Position numbers and translations under genes: made by a program. This document shows, one piece after another, positions 51,901 through 64,000 of a stretch of 64,000 nucleotides of DNA. The notes beneath the pieces are model-generated. The model had not been told where the DNA came from, made no database searches, and saw only the letters and a program-made list of their open reading frames with translations. The stretch covers positions 62,001 to 126,000 of the forward strand of contig NMRA01000051.1 of assembly GCA_002633005.1 (NCBI GenBank), read 5' to 3'. Each line of letters begins with the position of its first letter. The stretch's first letter is position 1. Source of the stretch: Phoronis australis (taxonomy: Eukaryota; Phoronida; Phoronidae).

Positions 51901-54435
51901 ACCCAGAAAAACAGTCACACATAGTGGGTAAAGTTCAAGAATATAAAAACTTCACATCTGAAAAACTTTTATACTACAGGAACTCTCACCACCATGGCTG
52001 AACAAAGCAGCTAATACAAAATTTAAACACATTATAAGGTGACGATTAGACATGCTGGATGTATAGACCACAACAGAATATTTGAGAAAGTTGTATCATA
52101 CATCCAGCATATACAGATATTAAAGTAATTTGTTTTTTTCATCATAGTCTATAAACCAAATAAAAACTACATACCCAAAGTTCTTTTGCCAATAATTAAG
52201 CAAAAAAATCCCATTTCGTTCAGCTCAGTATTTTTTAAAATCGAATTGGTAGTGTAGCATTTTGCAGTTGGTCACATTTTCGGAAAAGAAAATCCCCCTG
52301 ACATATTATAAGCAAAATTTATCTGGGTGTTTTTTTTTACTCATTGCATGGCAAATCATGGTGTTTCAAATCTTGGTTACTGTTGCTTACTGCCTTTGTA
52401 CAGGTTAACAGTGCAGTCAGTGAAAACAAGTCTCGCTATAATTTTGGGTATAGACCAGAACCAACATTGCCTTTTTGGGTTTATATTGACAGTACAAGTA
52501 CTATTGGTACAAAAAGCTGAAAAATTCAACTTTCTTCACTGAAATTTTTAAGTTGTAACCTGACTGAAAACAAGTAAACTGACATTAACGAAATGGTTAG
52601 ACAAAGGAATGAAAGTTTGTTGGAATTTAAGTGCATGCAGTGTCAAATGAAGTTATTATAAAGAGGTAATTTACCAAATTCACAACATAGAAAAGCAGAC
52701 GTCATTCTTGAAGGTACACCAAGAAAAGGGAAGACAAGAAAAGGTAAGAAGTACTTAAATTTTTGGTTGCATTCAAATTCAGATGAGGGTTAAAGCAATG
52801 CATGTCACCTGAAGCCTAGCGAAATTGGCACTTTAAATATTAAAATATTCATAATATTCAGATATTGCAACTTGGTAACTAACTTACAAAGCACAGTGAT
52901 GTGGAATAAGAATACATTGTAAGCATGACGGTAGCATCCCACACTAATTTTGGACAAATGTTTTGCTTAGGATCAAATCTGGCACGGGAAAACCATTCTA
53001 ACACATTTCAGAAATTTGGAAATTTTGAACTTTTACTGCAATATATGGAGTAATATGAAGAAGATGACAGTAGAAACCTTTTACAAATTCAGTGACAGCT
53101 CAGGTGTGACTGCTGGCGCCACCTGACAGGACAGAGATGTAATTCTATTTCATAAGTTAATACCTCACTGCAACATTTATGACTTCACAAAAAGAAGATA
53201 CAACGAGCAATAGCACAATTCACTGACAACTAAATCATATTTACTTATGTACAGAGTCAGCTTTATCTATCAAAGAATGTGTCGGAAGCTATTTTCCAGG
53301 TTAAACCTTGGTACTGGACTTCGAATTTTCCTCCTAAGTACAAGAATTACATAGACACAAAAAACCGTATGACTATGATATGTTGACGAACTGTGTACAA
53401 TAATCAGAAATGTTGCTTGGTGCTCTCTTACAACTTTTAATAAACAATTTCCTTGGCTGAGGATTTTCAAACATGAACAGTCTGCTGACAAAGTCAGTAA
53501 AAATTACAATAAAGCAATATTAAATAATGACAAAAAGTTTCCGTGGTTACTAAGCACTTTCTAAGACAAGGCCTGTCTTTACTATACTGCAGAAAATGAG
53601 TCCAATAACAAAACATGACTTTTGTTATGAATACCACCCAATGATCACAACATAGATTTACACAATAGGCAGCAAATGATTTCAAACATGGATAAAAATT
53701 TACTATAATTACAGGCATCATATAAAGTGACTATAAACTTGTCTTCCGCAAATAACTTCCAATGTGGGACCATTCAACGCAACAAAACCAGGCTGTTGTC
53801 GTCCCTGACTGCGTTGAGAAGTGATTGCTGGGCTTTCAAAGACACATGAACATTGACTACAGCTGGAGGCCATGTTCAGCGCTGGTCTAGAGCAACAACA
53901 AACTGCTCAGTTCTCCCCCAGACCAGAAATCATGAGTTGAAACCAGTTTAATAACTGTAAGTGACCTTACTCAAAATAAACAAAGTGATTATATTACTGA
54001 AAAAAGCCATTCTTATTAGTATAATGAATAAGTGGATCTCACTTTACTTACCACCAAGTCCAACAAGGGACAGTTTTACATCAAAGAGTCAATACCTATA
54101 AAGCAACTGAATGTCCAAGAGTCACTGAACCAGAACACCAGTTTTGTGTTCTTACAGCTGTGGCGATGTCTTATTTAGTCCACTGTTGTTCGTGTTGCCT
54201 TGACTTCTACTATTTTGCCTGATGAGGCCTTCATGCAAGAGTGAAACAGTTTGTTTGTATTGAGCTTTCGAAATAATTTTTTTTCAGAAGTAGTCGTGCT
54301 GGTTTTAAGAATTTTTATAAATAAAGGGATATTTGGTACTCAACTCTTGTTTCACTATACCCTGTAAGAATCTTTCATCGCTCTCTTTGCCACCTATTGT
54401 CACTCAGTGTAACCACCTACACATCCACCATATTT
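48963..54435. other. Interval between convergent STMND1 and syntaxin 3' ends
   Basis: 49.0-49.57 kb is STMND1 3' UTR. 49.6-51.77 kb is richer in GC and CpG, with several short ORFs and no recognisable gene. 51.8-54.4 kb is most simply the long 3' UTR of the syntaxin, since the first AATAAA on the minus strand below its stop is at 51810-51805. This UTR contains the 13-bp palindrome at 52052-52110. Confidence 0.45.
52052..52110 (-). promoter_or_regulatory. Stem-loop candidate in the syntaxin 3' UTR
   Basis: Perfect 13-bp inverted repeat (atgctggatgtat / atacatccagcat) around a 33-base loop. In the minus-strand transcript it would form a stable hairpin near the poly(A) end. Function unknown. 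Confidence 0.5.
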
Positions 54436-57400
54436 CTAATTGTTTGACTTCGTCCCAACACTAATTCCAATGATTAAGCCAATGATAGCCAGGATCACCA
54501 GTACCACAATAAGTATGCAGCACTTCTTTCGTCGAGCTTTTGACTGTAAGGAAAACATAAGACAGGTGATTTAACGACTAAAACTGAAAAAAGTACAAAA
54601 AGACTTCTCCAATTTAAAGATGTATTTCGTCCTGTGTAGCCGCCAAGAAAACGAAAATCACTCTTGCAACACAAACAGAGGTTCCGAAATTAAAACACTT
54701 ATGCTAGGACCAGATGAAGTTCACTGCCTGCATCAGCATAGAAAACTTTATGTTCAAAAATTCAGTTTACTCTAACTTTTAAGTGATAAATATTTATTGA
54801 AGAATACAAAACATGCACATGTACAAACCCAGAAGTTGCTGGGCATTATATATCTAGGGTGTAAAAACTACAATGTTGGCGCAAGTTAAACAATAAATAA
54901 AGTTTATATAAATTATACAGTCTAGGTGTTGAATTTTGTAAGGTGAATGTAACGAACATGATCAAGAAAATAAGTATTCAAGTAATGAAAAAAGCTATTC
55001 CAATAACTATTAACATTACACATATTCATATTACAGGCATCAAGAGTAATTTCTTTGCCGACCAAAAAGACACATGAAATGTCTGCTATGCAGAAGTCAA
55101 TGTGTGTACTTTGACAGACATCTTACCTACAATTTATCACAAGATGTTTTATAGGAATTTCTATCAATGATTTCAGTCTATGAATTCGCATAAATGATAT
55201 GTTACAAATGATCAATCAATAAGAATTCATATCAAAAACTGATATAATTGCTCACTTATTTATTATCAATCGTGAAAATTTAAATAACTTACATATGATT
55301 TCTTATTACCATAAATGATCAAAACAGGTTTTCCATGAATGATACTATGAATGATGAGAAGACCGATAACAGATTGCTGATCACGTATAGCCTGACATGA
55401 ATTAATATCAACCACAACTGACCTGGTATTCCCTTGCTTGCGATAGCTGTTCTGTTGCTTCCACTACGTTCACCTGGGTACTCTCAACATTGGCTTCTAT
55501 ACTGTCTATAAAGGTAAAAGATTAAAATATAACATCGATCAAGCTTAATTTAGCCCAAAAGACACAGTTGTGTGTGTGCGCCAAAGAAAAGGATACAATA
55601 TTAGAAGCCTTCTGATATAATGACCTGATATTCCATATCATAACGGCTGAATGGAACCTAAATTCATTGTCAGTGTAACGTTCTCTAAAGACGGAGAACA
55701 AAAGGGAATAAACGAAGAAGTTTCATGGGCCATTGTGTAATTACAATTTTGCTGTCAGAATGGTTTTTACAAGCCATTTTTGGTGTTAATGGAATTAGGC
55801 ATTATGATGGGAAAACGATATCCATCTCCTTATTTTGTGTTGTTATAGCAAACTATTCACAAATATTTACTGTTGAGAAGTCCCTTTCTGTCTTTCCGTA
55901 GCAGCAAACAAGAAAATGCACAGCAACATATATTAGGGCAAAAATGTGCTAAGTAAAAATCAAGGATTGAAGTATGGCTAGCTTGAGATTTTGCTAATGA
56001 GTGTTGATATATAATCATCTGTTCCACAAAGTTCCGCAGAAGCTTGAACTACAGGACTTTCAGAAAGCAATGGATCATGTGGATGTGTGACACTTGACCT
56101 GCATGTGTGACACTTGACCTGCATGTGTGACACTTGACCTGCATGTGTGACACTTGACCTGCATGTGTGACACTTGACCTGCATGTGTGACACTTGACCT
56201 GCATGTGTGACACTTGACCTGCATGTGTGACACTTGACCTGCCAACACCAAAAAGCACTTCTTTGTAGTGGATGACATAAGCGTACATTTTGACTTTGCA
56301 AAAAGTCAATTTTACAGTGTACGTGATTAGTTGTGTTACAGTGCCCCCTCGTCCATTAGTATCCAGTCCTGTGTGATATGTCGATATGTTACTATTTGAA
56401 AGTCTCCCATTTGGAATTCATTGACAAGCATAACTCTAAAATCACAAAATAACATAAGAAAAAAAATTACCCAATGAAACATCCAATCAGTGCTGCCAAC
56501 ACAAAGCTCTCAACAGCGGTTTTTATTTAACTCATTTTAACACTGCTGACTGAAGACCTTTCCTACTGATATCAAAGGTTTTGAAATAGTTTGAAAAGTC
56601 ACCATTACCAATAAGAAATTAAAACAAAACAAAATAAATAAACGAGAGGCATTTGTGACATCAAAATCACCGTTCATTGCTGACTTTGTCACAATACATA
56701 GTGCAAATGCACCTATATCTCTAACCTGAGTTTATTAAAATATTCAACCTAGATCCAATCTCTGTGATGATGAAATCCCACTAGTACTCTATGCTGTTAA
56801 TATGTTAATATCGCTTGGTTACAAAGGTGCCCAGAATTGTGCTGCCACTAAGATATTTTTGCTGTTCTTACCAATCACCTCTCCTTGCTCATGGACAATC
56901 ATGGCCAAGTCTTTGAAAATCTCATTCACACCAACAATGTCACTCTGAAACAATGACAAGATAACTGCATGTTGAAGTTCTTGGATTGCCAACAATCACA
57001 CACATTACAAAGACATGGCTATGGGGCAAGGCATATAGGTCATTAGACAACTTTTGGAAATATGAGAGACGCTTGAATGGAATTAGTTGTAACGAGTAAA
57101 ATAAATCAAACAGCATCATACGGTGGGTACTTCTTGAGCTCGAAACACCAAGAAACAATCAAATCAACAATTTTGATTAATGGTTTACCCACAAGCCTAA
57201 CAGAGAAGCTAATTCAATAGCAGAGGACTACAAAACTCACTACTCAGCCAACCAACCATGGCACACACCGACAATACCTCTACGTATAACTGCCCGATAC
57301 AATTCTCAACAAGAGCAACGCGGAGCATTAAAATGCACCCACGATTGCAATGCAAATGGCGTGCTTCTATGGGTGTTTATTTGTATCACAAAAATGGCCA

Positions 57401-60400
57401 TAAGATGGCACAAAATACAATGAACCCAAGTTAATATGTATACAATTGCAAAATTTCAAAAACATCTTGCAATGGTTTAAATGATACATCTGTAGATGTG
57501 AAAAAATGTCACAGTAGTTGGACCCATTTTAAAATCCACGTCAGTCTTGCTCTTGTCTGTAAGAACACATCTGCAATTTCCATAATGATCCTTTGCGTGG
57601 TTTGGCAGATATAGAAGCAGAAGACAAATGGCCACTAGTTGGTGCATAACACATCAAATTCATAACAAAAAGGAAATATGTTGTAGTCTTTATTATAGAA
57701 ATTTGTTTGCCTAATTTCATGTAAAAGCATAAAGGAACTCTGAGGTTACAGAGGCAAAAGTAAACAATAAAATTGCCATTAGGGAGCACAACTGAATTGA
57801 ATTTGTCTGAAACCAGCTGCCATCAGTTGCCATCTCCATAGGAACACATCTGCCAAATCTCAGGAAGATCTTGTCCTGCATAGGGTAAGGGGGCCAGAGT
57901 AGCTGAACATGTCTGAAAATCAACGTCAGCCTCGGTCTTCTCATCAGGAACACATCTTCAAATTTTAGACATGATAATTCAAGCGGTTTGGTGGATGGAG
58001 AGGGTGATATAAAAACGTAATTAAAAATCATTAAAAGGCTACAGAGTGGCGCAGAATAATGAGAAGGCGTCATAGTCTCCTAAATAGAAACCTATTTATT
58101 AAATTCCATAAATATCTTCCAACAATTTTCAAAGATACAAAGGACAAGAAAATAAATGCCACAAGGGAGACACAGTGGTAAACGATTCCATCAAAACGTC
58201 GTCCTTGTCCATTGTAAACTTCATACAAATACGCCTGCCAAATTCAATAAAGATCCTGCAGAGGGTTTGAGAGATACAGCAGTCAAAGTCGTCGTAAAAT
58301 CCTTGTTAGCCATACTCATCACAGTAGAAATATATATGCCAATTTTCACAATCATCCTCAGAGCGGTTTGGTTGATAGAGGGGCGGATGCCAACAGACTT
58401 GAAAACACCAAAAATTTCCACTAGGTCACTCAAAATAACCTTGAATCCACCGGAAAAGGGGAGGATAGCGTCACCTAATAGATGCCTATCTACCAAATTT
58501 TTATAAAAATCTGTAGAGGACCTTTGAAGATACAGAGGTAAATGTAAAAAAAGTTGTTACTACAGCGTACACCAGAAGTTGGATCTGTCTCAATGTTCAC
58601 TCATACCGTCCCATACATGAAAGGAACACATGCAAAAATTCATGAACATACACCAAGGGGTTTTGGAGATAGAGCAGCAGATGCTGGCCGGACAGGGATG
58701 ACCACATAATATGCCCACATATCTACATGTGATAAAAATCCTATGTATGTGGCTTTCTTCAATAGCCAATGAACATGCCCCTGCCACTCTTACAAAGACA
58801 CTTCCACACAGCCCTTACCTCCAACTGCCTAATAGCCTCTTCCCTCTCACGGATCATCTGTAAGTTCACTTCCTCCTCCATTGCAAGCTTCATTGATTGC
58901 ACTTTAGGTTGCTCACTGTGGAGACACACACACACACATACATAACATATTCACAAACTGCCAGTCTTGTTCAACTCCCATATATCAAGCACAATTTACA
59001 GCATGACATCTTGTCAGCACAAGTCTTCGTGAAAGGAAAGGTTATGTGCACCAGCTATAGGGAAACAAGAGCAGATGAAACTTAAAGTAACTGTCCTATC
59101 CCAGGATTATCAGAACAAAAAATACTGCCGCAGAGTTTTGTGGGAGTCTTCCTTTAAATATGTCATTACAACATGATTGCTTTTAGCAGCATGCAATGAG
59201 TTCACCAGAATTTGGCACAAAAGCAATGCAAAGCACTGATATGTGACCATGACTGAATCGCAAACGGTGCAATTCTAGGGAACATTTAATGGTATCATAA
59301 AAATGACCACTAGGGGGCACAGAACATGTCGAACCTGCCTGAAAATGGAAAGGCATAGCTCTCTCTCCCTAATGAAAAACCATATGCCAAATTTCACAAT
59401 AATCCGTTCAGGAAATCTGGAAAAAAAATTGCCATTAAAAGGCACAGTCTGATCCAGCCAAATAACTTCATTACCTGTTGCCACCTCCATAGGAACAAAC
59501 TTGCTAAATTTCACAAAGATCCTCGAAATGAACATTGCAGTTAGGTGACGTAGAGTATGTCTAATTCCAAAGAAAATAAGGGTGTTGTCATAACCTTAAC
59601 AGAAACTTGTAATTTTTATTAAATTGTGTCTGCAAGAAACTCTGAAGAAACAGAGGAAAACGAAAAAAACACACTAAAACTGCCATCAGGAGGCACACCT
59701 GTAGTCAGATCTGCACGAAAATAATTATCATTTTATACCACATTCATAGGAATACACCTGGCAAATTTCACAAAGATCCTACGAGGGGTTCAAGAAACTC
59801 AGTGAATGATGCAAAATGCCAACTACACAGTGCCAGTCGCCAGACCAATCTGACAATCAATGTGAGCTGTGGCATTTCAGCAAGAACACATGAGCTAAAT
59901 TTTACAATGATTTTTCAAGCACTTTTGCCAATAGTGAGATGAACACCAGAAAAAATTAGCAAATGCCAGACGACCCGCCAGATGGAGATGGCGGCAATAT
60001 GCGACCAAATATATATTTGAGGGAGCATAAGAAATACCTAACGGCAGCAAAATCGACCAACTGTCCAGTTCCACTGTCATCATCAAAAGGATTCTGAAAT
60101 GAAATATTAGTTCGTGTAAAAATAAGGAAATAAAACTCGATACAAACAGTGAGTTAAAGGACCAAACTTCTGCCGGAATTTTTGGACCTTCAAGTAAATA
60201 AAAGAAACTAGTGATTTAATAGATAACTAAATTTGATGTTGAGGAAAAATCAAATAGTCAATATTTAAGTATTTGCAAAACCGGAAGTTGATGTGACATA
60301 AATTAATCACTGGTCTTTACTGTGACTGGCAAAAGTAGTGTCTGTTGTTGCCGCCTGTCACCAAAGTAATTTCCACAGGATATCCAGCATAATATTTCCG

Positions 60401-63400
60401 TCGTTGTGTACAATGGAAAAGCGCTGGGCGAAATGCCGACAGCCTGTCAAAATCGTGTCAAAGTGTCCGAACAAATGACGGACACTAGACATTCATGACT
60501 GTATATCTTGCTCACAAGCTTGTTGCTGCATTCTATTATGTTTTGATGTCACAAATATCTGTTGTGTTGGCATGCACTAAAAGCTCTATACCGGGGACCA
60601 CTCTTCCAGGCCAAAATGCTTCTGAAGGCAGTGGAAAGTGGGCAATGCTACATTGTCACTAAGCACAGTAAATGCAAAAGTGTGAACAAGAAGAAGGTAG
60701 GCCCAAGGTGGTAAAAATTCACAGCAGTCATCCGACTACAAGCAGACTCAATAACGCCAATTAAAGCGATCTAATGACCCACCATGACAAGCCTGGTAAT
60801 TCGGTCTGGTGTGAAGCACTAACAAACTTTCATTTCTTCACAAGCCTATAAATCCTGTCGAATTTGAGTAAAGAATGAGATAGGATTGATTCACTACGAT
60901 GAGTGACCTAAATCAATTATTGTTTTTTTGACGGTAACCAAGGGATTAAATTGCTATGTCACCACTCATTACAAGTAACAGACCACACTAAAGGCATATG
61001 CGGAGCCAGAGATTTTTTAAAACATGCTGTACGATAAGGAGCCAAAAACAGTCAAATTTGAAAACCTTCAACACTGACCGTAGACATCTACTGGCCACAA
61101 ACAACATACAGATTCATTAGTTAGATCACAAATGTTGGTGACAGTTCTCCCAACATAACCTGCACTACCCACTACTCACAGTGTTGGTGACAGTTCTCCC
61201 AACATGACCTGCACTACCCAATACTCACAGTGTTGGTGACAGTTCTCCCAACATGACCTGCACTACCCACTACTCACAGATGTTGGTGACAGTTCTCCCA
61301 ACATGACCTGCACTACCCACTACTCACAGATGTTGGTGACAGTTCTCCCAACATGACCTGCACTACCCACTACTCACAGTGTTGGCTCTGGCCCTAGCTA
61401 CACTAGCTCTTTCCTTCTCTGCTGCCTTTCTCTGGGCAGTCTGCAGATTGTTTAGCACTGTCGAGAAGTCATTGGTCAGTCGCTCCTTCTGAAGTTTGCG
61501 CTGCCTCTGTGAAAAAATATTAAGCGTGGCAAAGTACTCCAATATCTTATCCAAGACATGCGTAGCACAACATGAGGGGAAAAACAAAATCTCTTAAAAT
61601 TTTAAAATTAGGCCAAACACCTCTTTGTCATATTTCATAATGATCTTTTTATTACGTTAGCAAATTAAGAGTGAAACTCCAAAACTAGACACAATAACGG
61701 CCAACCAGGGGTGCAGAATATGAAAACGGAAGCATGTCGTTGTCCCCTTAATACAGTATGCCAATTTTCACAAAAATCCAGCAAGGAACTGAAATAGAAT
61801 CATACACAAAAAAAGTCTAAATTGGCACAAGGGCACCACAGTATTGACCAGCCTGAATATCAGCGTAAGCCATGCTCATCTCCACAGGCACACATCTGTG
61901 AAATGTCATAAAATAAAAAGATTTCAAGCAGTTTCACCAACAGAGCAATGGACACCAAAAAAAAAAAAAAAAAAAATTTCATGAAAACCTGTCAAGGACT
62001 TGGTAGATAAACTGGTTAATGTAAAAAACAGCAATAGTCAAATCTGTCTGATTACCGACTCAAACATGCCATCCACAATAGCAACATGGCTGTAAAATTC
62101 CACAAACATCAACAAGGTTTTGAAGAAAACAGTATGCAGCGGACACTGCACAGATGGAAATGATGGTACAATGTGCCGACATACGTATGTCCGAGTGCAC
62201 CAAGGCACACTGCACTGTGCAACCTGGCTGTTGGTGACTGCTTACCATCTCTGACTGACTGGTGGGGTTGGGAATTTTGGAGAGGTCCTTCAGGTATTTG
62301 TTGGTGTCTTTGGCCAACTGATTTGTATAGTGCTGGACTTCATGTCTACAATAGTAAAGTACCTGGATGTACAGTATATTCTATCAGTGACTACATAGTG
62401 TACTCGTCCATGTTAGTGCACATGGCGCTTCCATTGGGGAACTGAAAAATCAGAAGGTAGGTCTTGAGCCAAGCAAGGCTGTTTAAAAACAAAATTTTGT
62501 GATGTTCGGGTGATTTTTCGGTCGATTCGGGTAAATGGGTTAGCAAAACATAGTAGAAGTTCACGCTCAAACTCTTACTCTCTGACTGTTACTCAAAGGT
62601 AAGCCAGTAACGTATGTTTTGGGAAGTAAAATTTATATGAAATGGGCATTCACAAAGACACAGTCACTTTCAAGGAAGTCTACGTCATATAAATTGGGGG
62701 TGGGTGTTAATCAGAGGTGTTTAAAAGTGAAAATTTACAAAGTTAGCAAATGGGCGTTAAGTCGAAAATGGGCAACTACTGGAAATAAATGTAGTGATCC
62801 TTTAAATCACAGTCTACACATTTTTAAACTGAACAACTACTTGAACAAAAACCTATAGTTACAAAGCTCAGGAACATATTTATTGAGATGCAGTTCACAC
62901 TAACTGAATAGAGATTTGCGATCTGACTCAAGAGTCCAACAAGACTGAGAAGAAGCATGATCCTAATATTAACAATCTCACATTTGGAAGGCCTTAAAGG
63001 AACAATCTGCGTGACACATGGAACATTGCTGCCAGCAGCAAAGCAACTGAAGAACACATGAAAACAGTCATTGTGTATATTAAAGGCGAAGGCAACCTTT
63101 CTTCACGTCATTCTTAGCACGCAGCAACAGCGTGGCATGTTGACTGACTTGTAAACAAAAGCAAACGACGACCGAACTTATCACAACCGAGGTAGAAAAA
63201 TGACCGACTCCACAGCTCTCACAGTGAGACTATAACAAAAAGAAATTGGCACGAAACTCTTGCCTCCCAAAACGTCACTTCTGGAGTAGAGGACGATAAA
63301 TTAATCAAATTACGAAAAGCTGTAATTAAGTGAAAAATGTGTCTGGGACAATCAACGAACCTAATTTTTGCTAAAAGTGACATGAAAAAAGGTTGCCTTC

Positions 63401-63540
63401 ACCTTTAACACTTTCACTGTGGGGCATATGTCCCTGATAGCTCACGTGTTATACAAATACATGCACTTACAACTGATCACGAAGCCTCTCTGAATCTTGC
63501 GGCGTACCAACACTGGCGACCAACTGGTTGATTTTGTTGA
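54436..63540 (-). CDS. STX7/12: Endosomal Qa-SNARE, syntaxin-7/12 type, N-terminus beyond the window
   Basis: t-SNARE of early/late endosome and recycling endosome fusion. Exons on the minus strand: 63540-63471, 62345-62246, 61506-61378, 60093-60038, 58915-58819, 56944-56872, 55505-55423, 54543-54436 (TAG). All are in frame and give 237 visible codons (human STX7 261, STX12 276). Habc region: VGTPQDSERLRDQL, TNQLAKDTNKYLKDL, RQRKLQKERLTNDFSTVLNN. Linker NPFDDDSGTG. SNARE motif: EREEAIRQLESDI, FKDLAMIVHEQGEVID, SIEANVESTQVNVVEATEQL; the ionic-layer glutamine is the Q in HEQGEV. Basic KARRKKCC precedes a single C-terminal membrane anchor (CILIVVLVILAIIGLIIGI) and a short luminal tail. Residues resemble STX7 in places and STX12 in others, as expected for a pre-duplication orthologue. 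Its introns hold three copies of the dispersed repeat and two minisatellites. Confidence 0.94.
56081..56240. repeat. 20-bp minisatellite, 8 copies
   Basis: Unit gcatgtgtgacacttgacct repeated eight times with no indels; only the first copy differs, by one base. It lies in a syntaxin intron. Because the unit has no stop in any minus-strand frame, it creates three overlapping false ORFs. Confidence 0.98.
57309..58734 (+). mobile_element. Dispersed CTCF-motif repeat family, copy 3
   Basis: Starts acaagagcaacgcggagcat like copy 2 and ends near atatgcccacatatctacat. Modules with CTCF-like cores at 57632 and 57776 are degraded (12/14). It lies in the syntaxin intron between exons 58819 and 56944, ending about 85 bp from the donor of the upstream exon. 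Confidence 0.75.
59218..60030 (+). mobile_element. Dispersed CTCF-motif repeat family, copy 4
   Basis: Starts caaaagcaatgcaaagcact, ends gaccaaatatatatttgagg plus gagcataa. Contains a perfect CTCF-like core at 59307 and a 12/14 core at 59683. Its end lies 8 bp from the splice donor of the exon at 60038-60093. Confidence 0.75.
59307..59320 (+). promoter_or_regulatory. CTCF-like core motif (14/14 match)
   Basis: CCACTAGGGGGCAC preceded by ATGA, inside repeat copy 4 in a syntaxin intron. Confidence 0.4.
61135..61381 (-). repeat. 49/50-bp tandem repeat, 5 copies, containing a syntaxin splice donor
   Basis: Units begin ttggtgacagttctcccaac and end cactactcacagtg: 61135-61183, 61184-61232, 61233-61282, 61283-61332, 61333-61381. 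Read on the minus strand, each starts with the last few exon bases and the donor (ACACT|GTGAGT, or TCT|GTGAGT in two units). The copy adjoining the exon carries the real donor at 61377. Confidence 0.93.
61602..62200 (+). mobile_element. Dispersed CTCF-motif repeat family, copy 5 (truncated at its start)
   Basis: Begins inside a module (tttgtcatatttcataatga) and ends in a palindrome gtgccgacatacgtatgtcc (62173-62200). It includes a 20-base A run (61957-61976). It lies about 45 bp from the donor of exon 62246-62345. Confidence 0.65.
62690..62775 (+). mobile_element. Fragment of the GGGCGGTTAA element family
   Basis: Reads aaattgggggtgggtgttaa, then caaatgggcgttaagtcgaa, resembling the interior units of the element at 18784-20013. 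No terminal repeats remain. Confidence 0.45.
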
Positions 63541-64000
63541 CTGAAAATTCAAATTGATAGACTATGATCCAGACCCTAAGCATAACAGTGTAACAAACTA
63601 CTGCAAAAATGTGAGAATCAGTTACTGACAGTGTCATTATGACACGACAACTACAAGAGGCCCTGTCACACCAAGATAGTTCTTGGTATGATCTCAAGAA
63701 CAGGACAAAACAATGGGAACTAACTTAGCCTTGTACAGCCTGAAAAAAAGCCCCACAGGCACTGTTGCATTTGAGGCATGTTTTGTGCTCTAAGGACACT
63801 ATTCTAACACTGGTGGTGCAGGATTAAATCCAAGGTCAGAAGGAAAACGTTTGAACACAAACATGAATGTATTGACCAGAGCATAAAAGCACAAAAGCAA
63901 AACATTAATCGTTTATTAAAAAGAATGCAAAATTATTGCATCTGTGACAAAATTCTACAACATAACACTATAAAATATGAATTCAATTGTAAACGACCAA
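63541..64000. other. Syntaxin intron to right edge
   Basis: The acceptor for exon 63540-63471 (TTTTCAG) opens this stretch. No further syntaxin exon, such as the first Habc helix or the start, is visible up to the edge. Confidence 0.5.

Noticed and set aside
56081-56240. Regular short repeats resembling a CRISPR array
   Set aside because: Head-to-tail units with no spacers, in a eukaryotic intron.
55978-56309. Three overlapping minus-strand ORFs with repeats of HTCRSSVTH type
   Set aside because: Created by the 20-bp minisatellite, which lacks stops; no start context, splice sites or family.

Overview
This is a gene-sparse, intron-rich, AT-rich eukaryotic nuclear window. It has long introns, GT-AG splice sites, poly(A) signals, microsatellites, fold-back transposons and assembly gaps (one 700-bp run of N, plus single N's at 4134 and 33504). 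The encoded proteins are close to vertebrate ones in residue order and length: SELENOI/EPT1, EndoU, TTC33, PIF1, STMND1 and a syntaxin of the STX7/STX12 type. The single syntaxin mixes STX7-like and STX12-like residues. This suggests an invertebrate animal, plausibly a deuterostome such as a lancelet, hemichordate or echinoderm. The species cannot be fixed from the sequence alone.

Layout. (1) 13148 to the left edge, minus strand: 5' part of an ethanolamine phosphotransferase (SELENOI/EPT1), four exons, with an 8.8-kb first intron that holds SINE-like and MITE material, a hAT fold-back element (11997-12700) and one unrecognised minus-strand exon. (2) 15171-22025, plus: EndoU-type endoribonuclease, five exons with a complete catalytic domain. 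(3) 32345-26258, minus: TTC33 tetratricopeptide protein, four exons with one GC-AG intron. (4) About 33.4-34.6 kb, minus: a possible unrecognised two-exon gene and two tRNA-like SINE heads. (5) 36025-43781, plus: complete PIF1 helicase, nine exons. (6) 47231-48962, plus: stathmin-domain protein with a predicted acylated N-terminus, three exons. (7) 63540-54436, minus: endosomal syntaxin, eight of its exons, N-terminus beyond the right edge. The genes act in unrelated processes (phospholipid synthesis, RNA cleavage, DNA unwinding, tubulin binding, endosome fusion). I see no operon-like or pathway cluster.

The most interesting non-genic signal is a dispersed repeat family with five copies (15.5, 28.9, 57.3, 59.2 and 61.6 kb), all in introns and all in the same orientation relative to the host gene. 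Its modules repeatedly carry a sequence that fits the animal CTCF core consensus; three instances match at 14 of 14 positions. The copies end in a palindrome. The second signal is that two different exons (SELENOI exon 4, syntaxin exon RQRK...ANT) have had their 3' end plus splice donor tandemly multiplied. Other notable items are a fold-back hAT element with a clean 8-bp target duplication, a TA-flanked terminal-inverted-repeat element interrupted by the assembly gap, a hairpin that looks like a template-switch product, and a 20-bp x 8 minisatellite.
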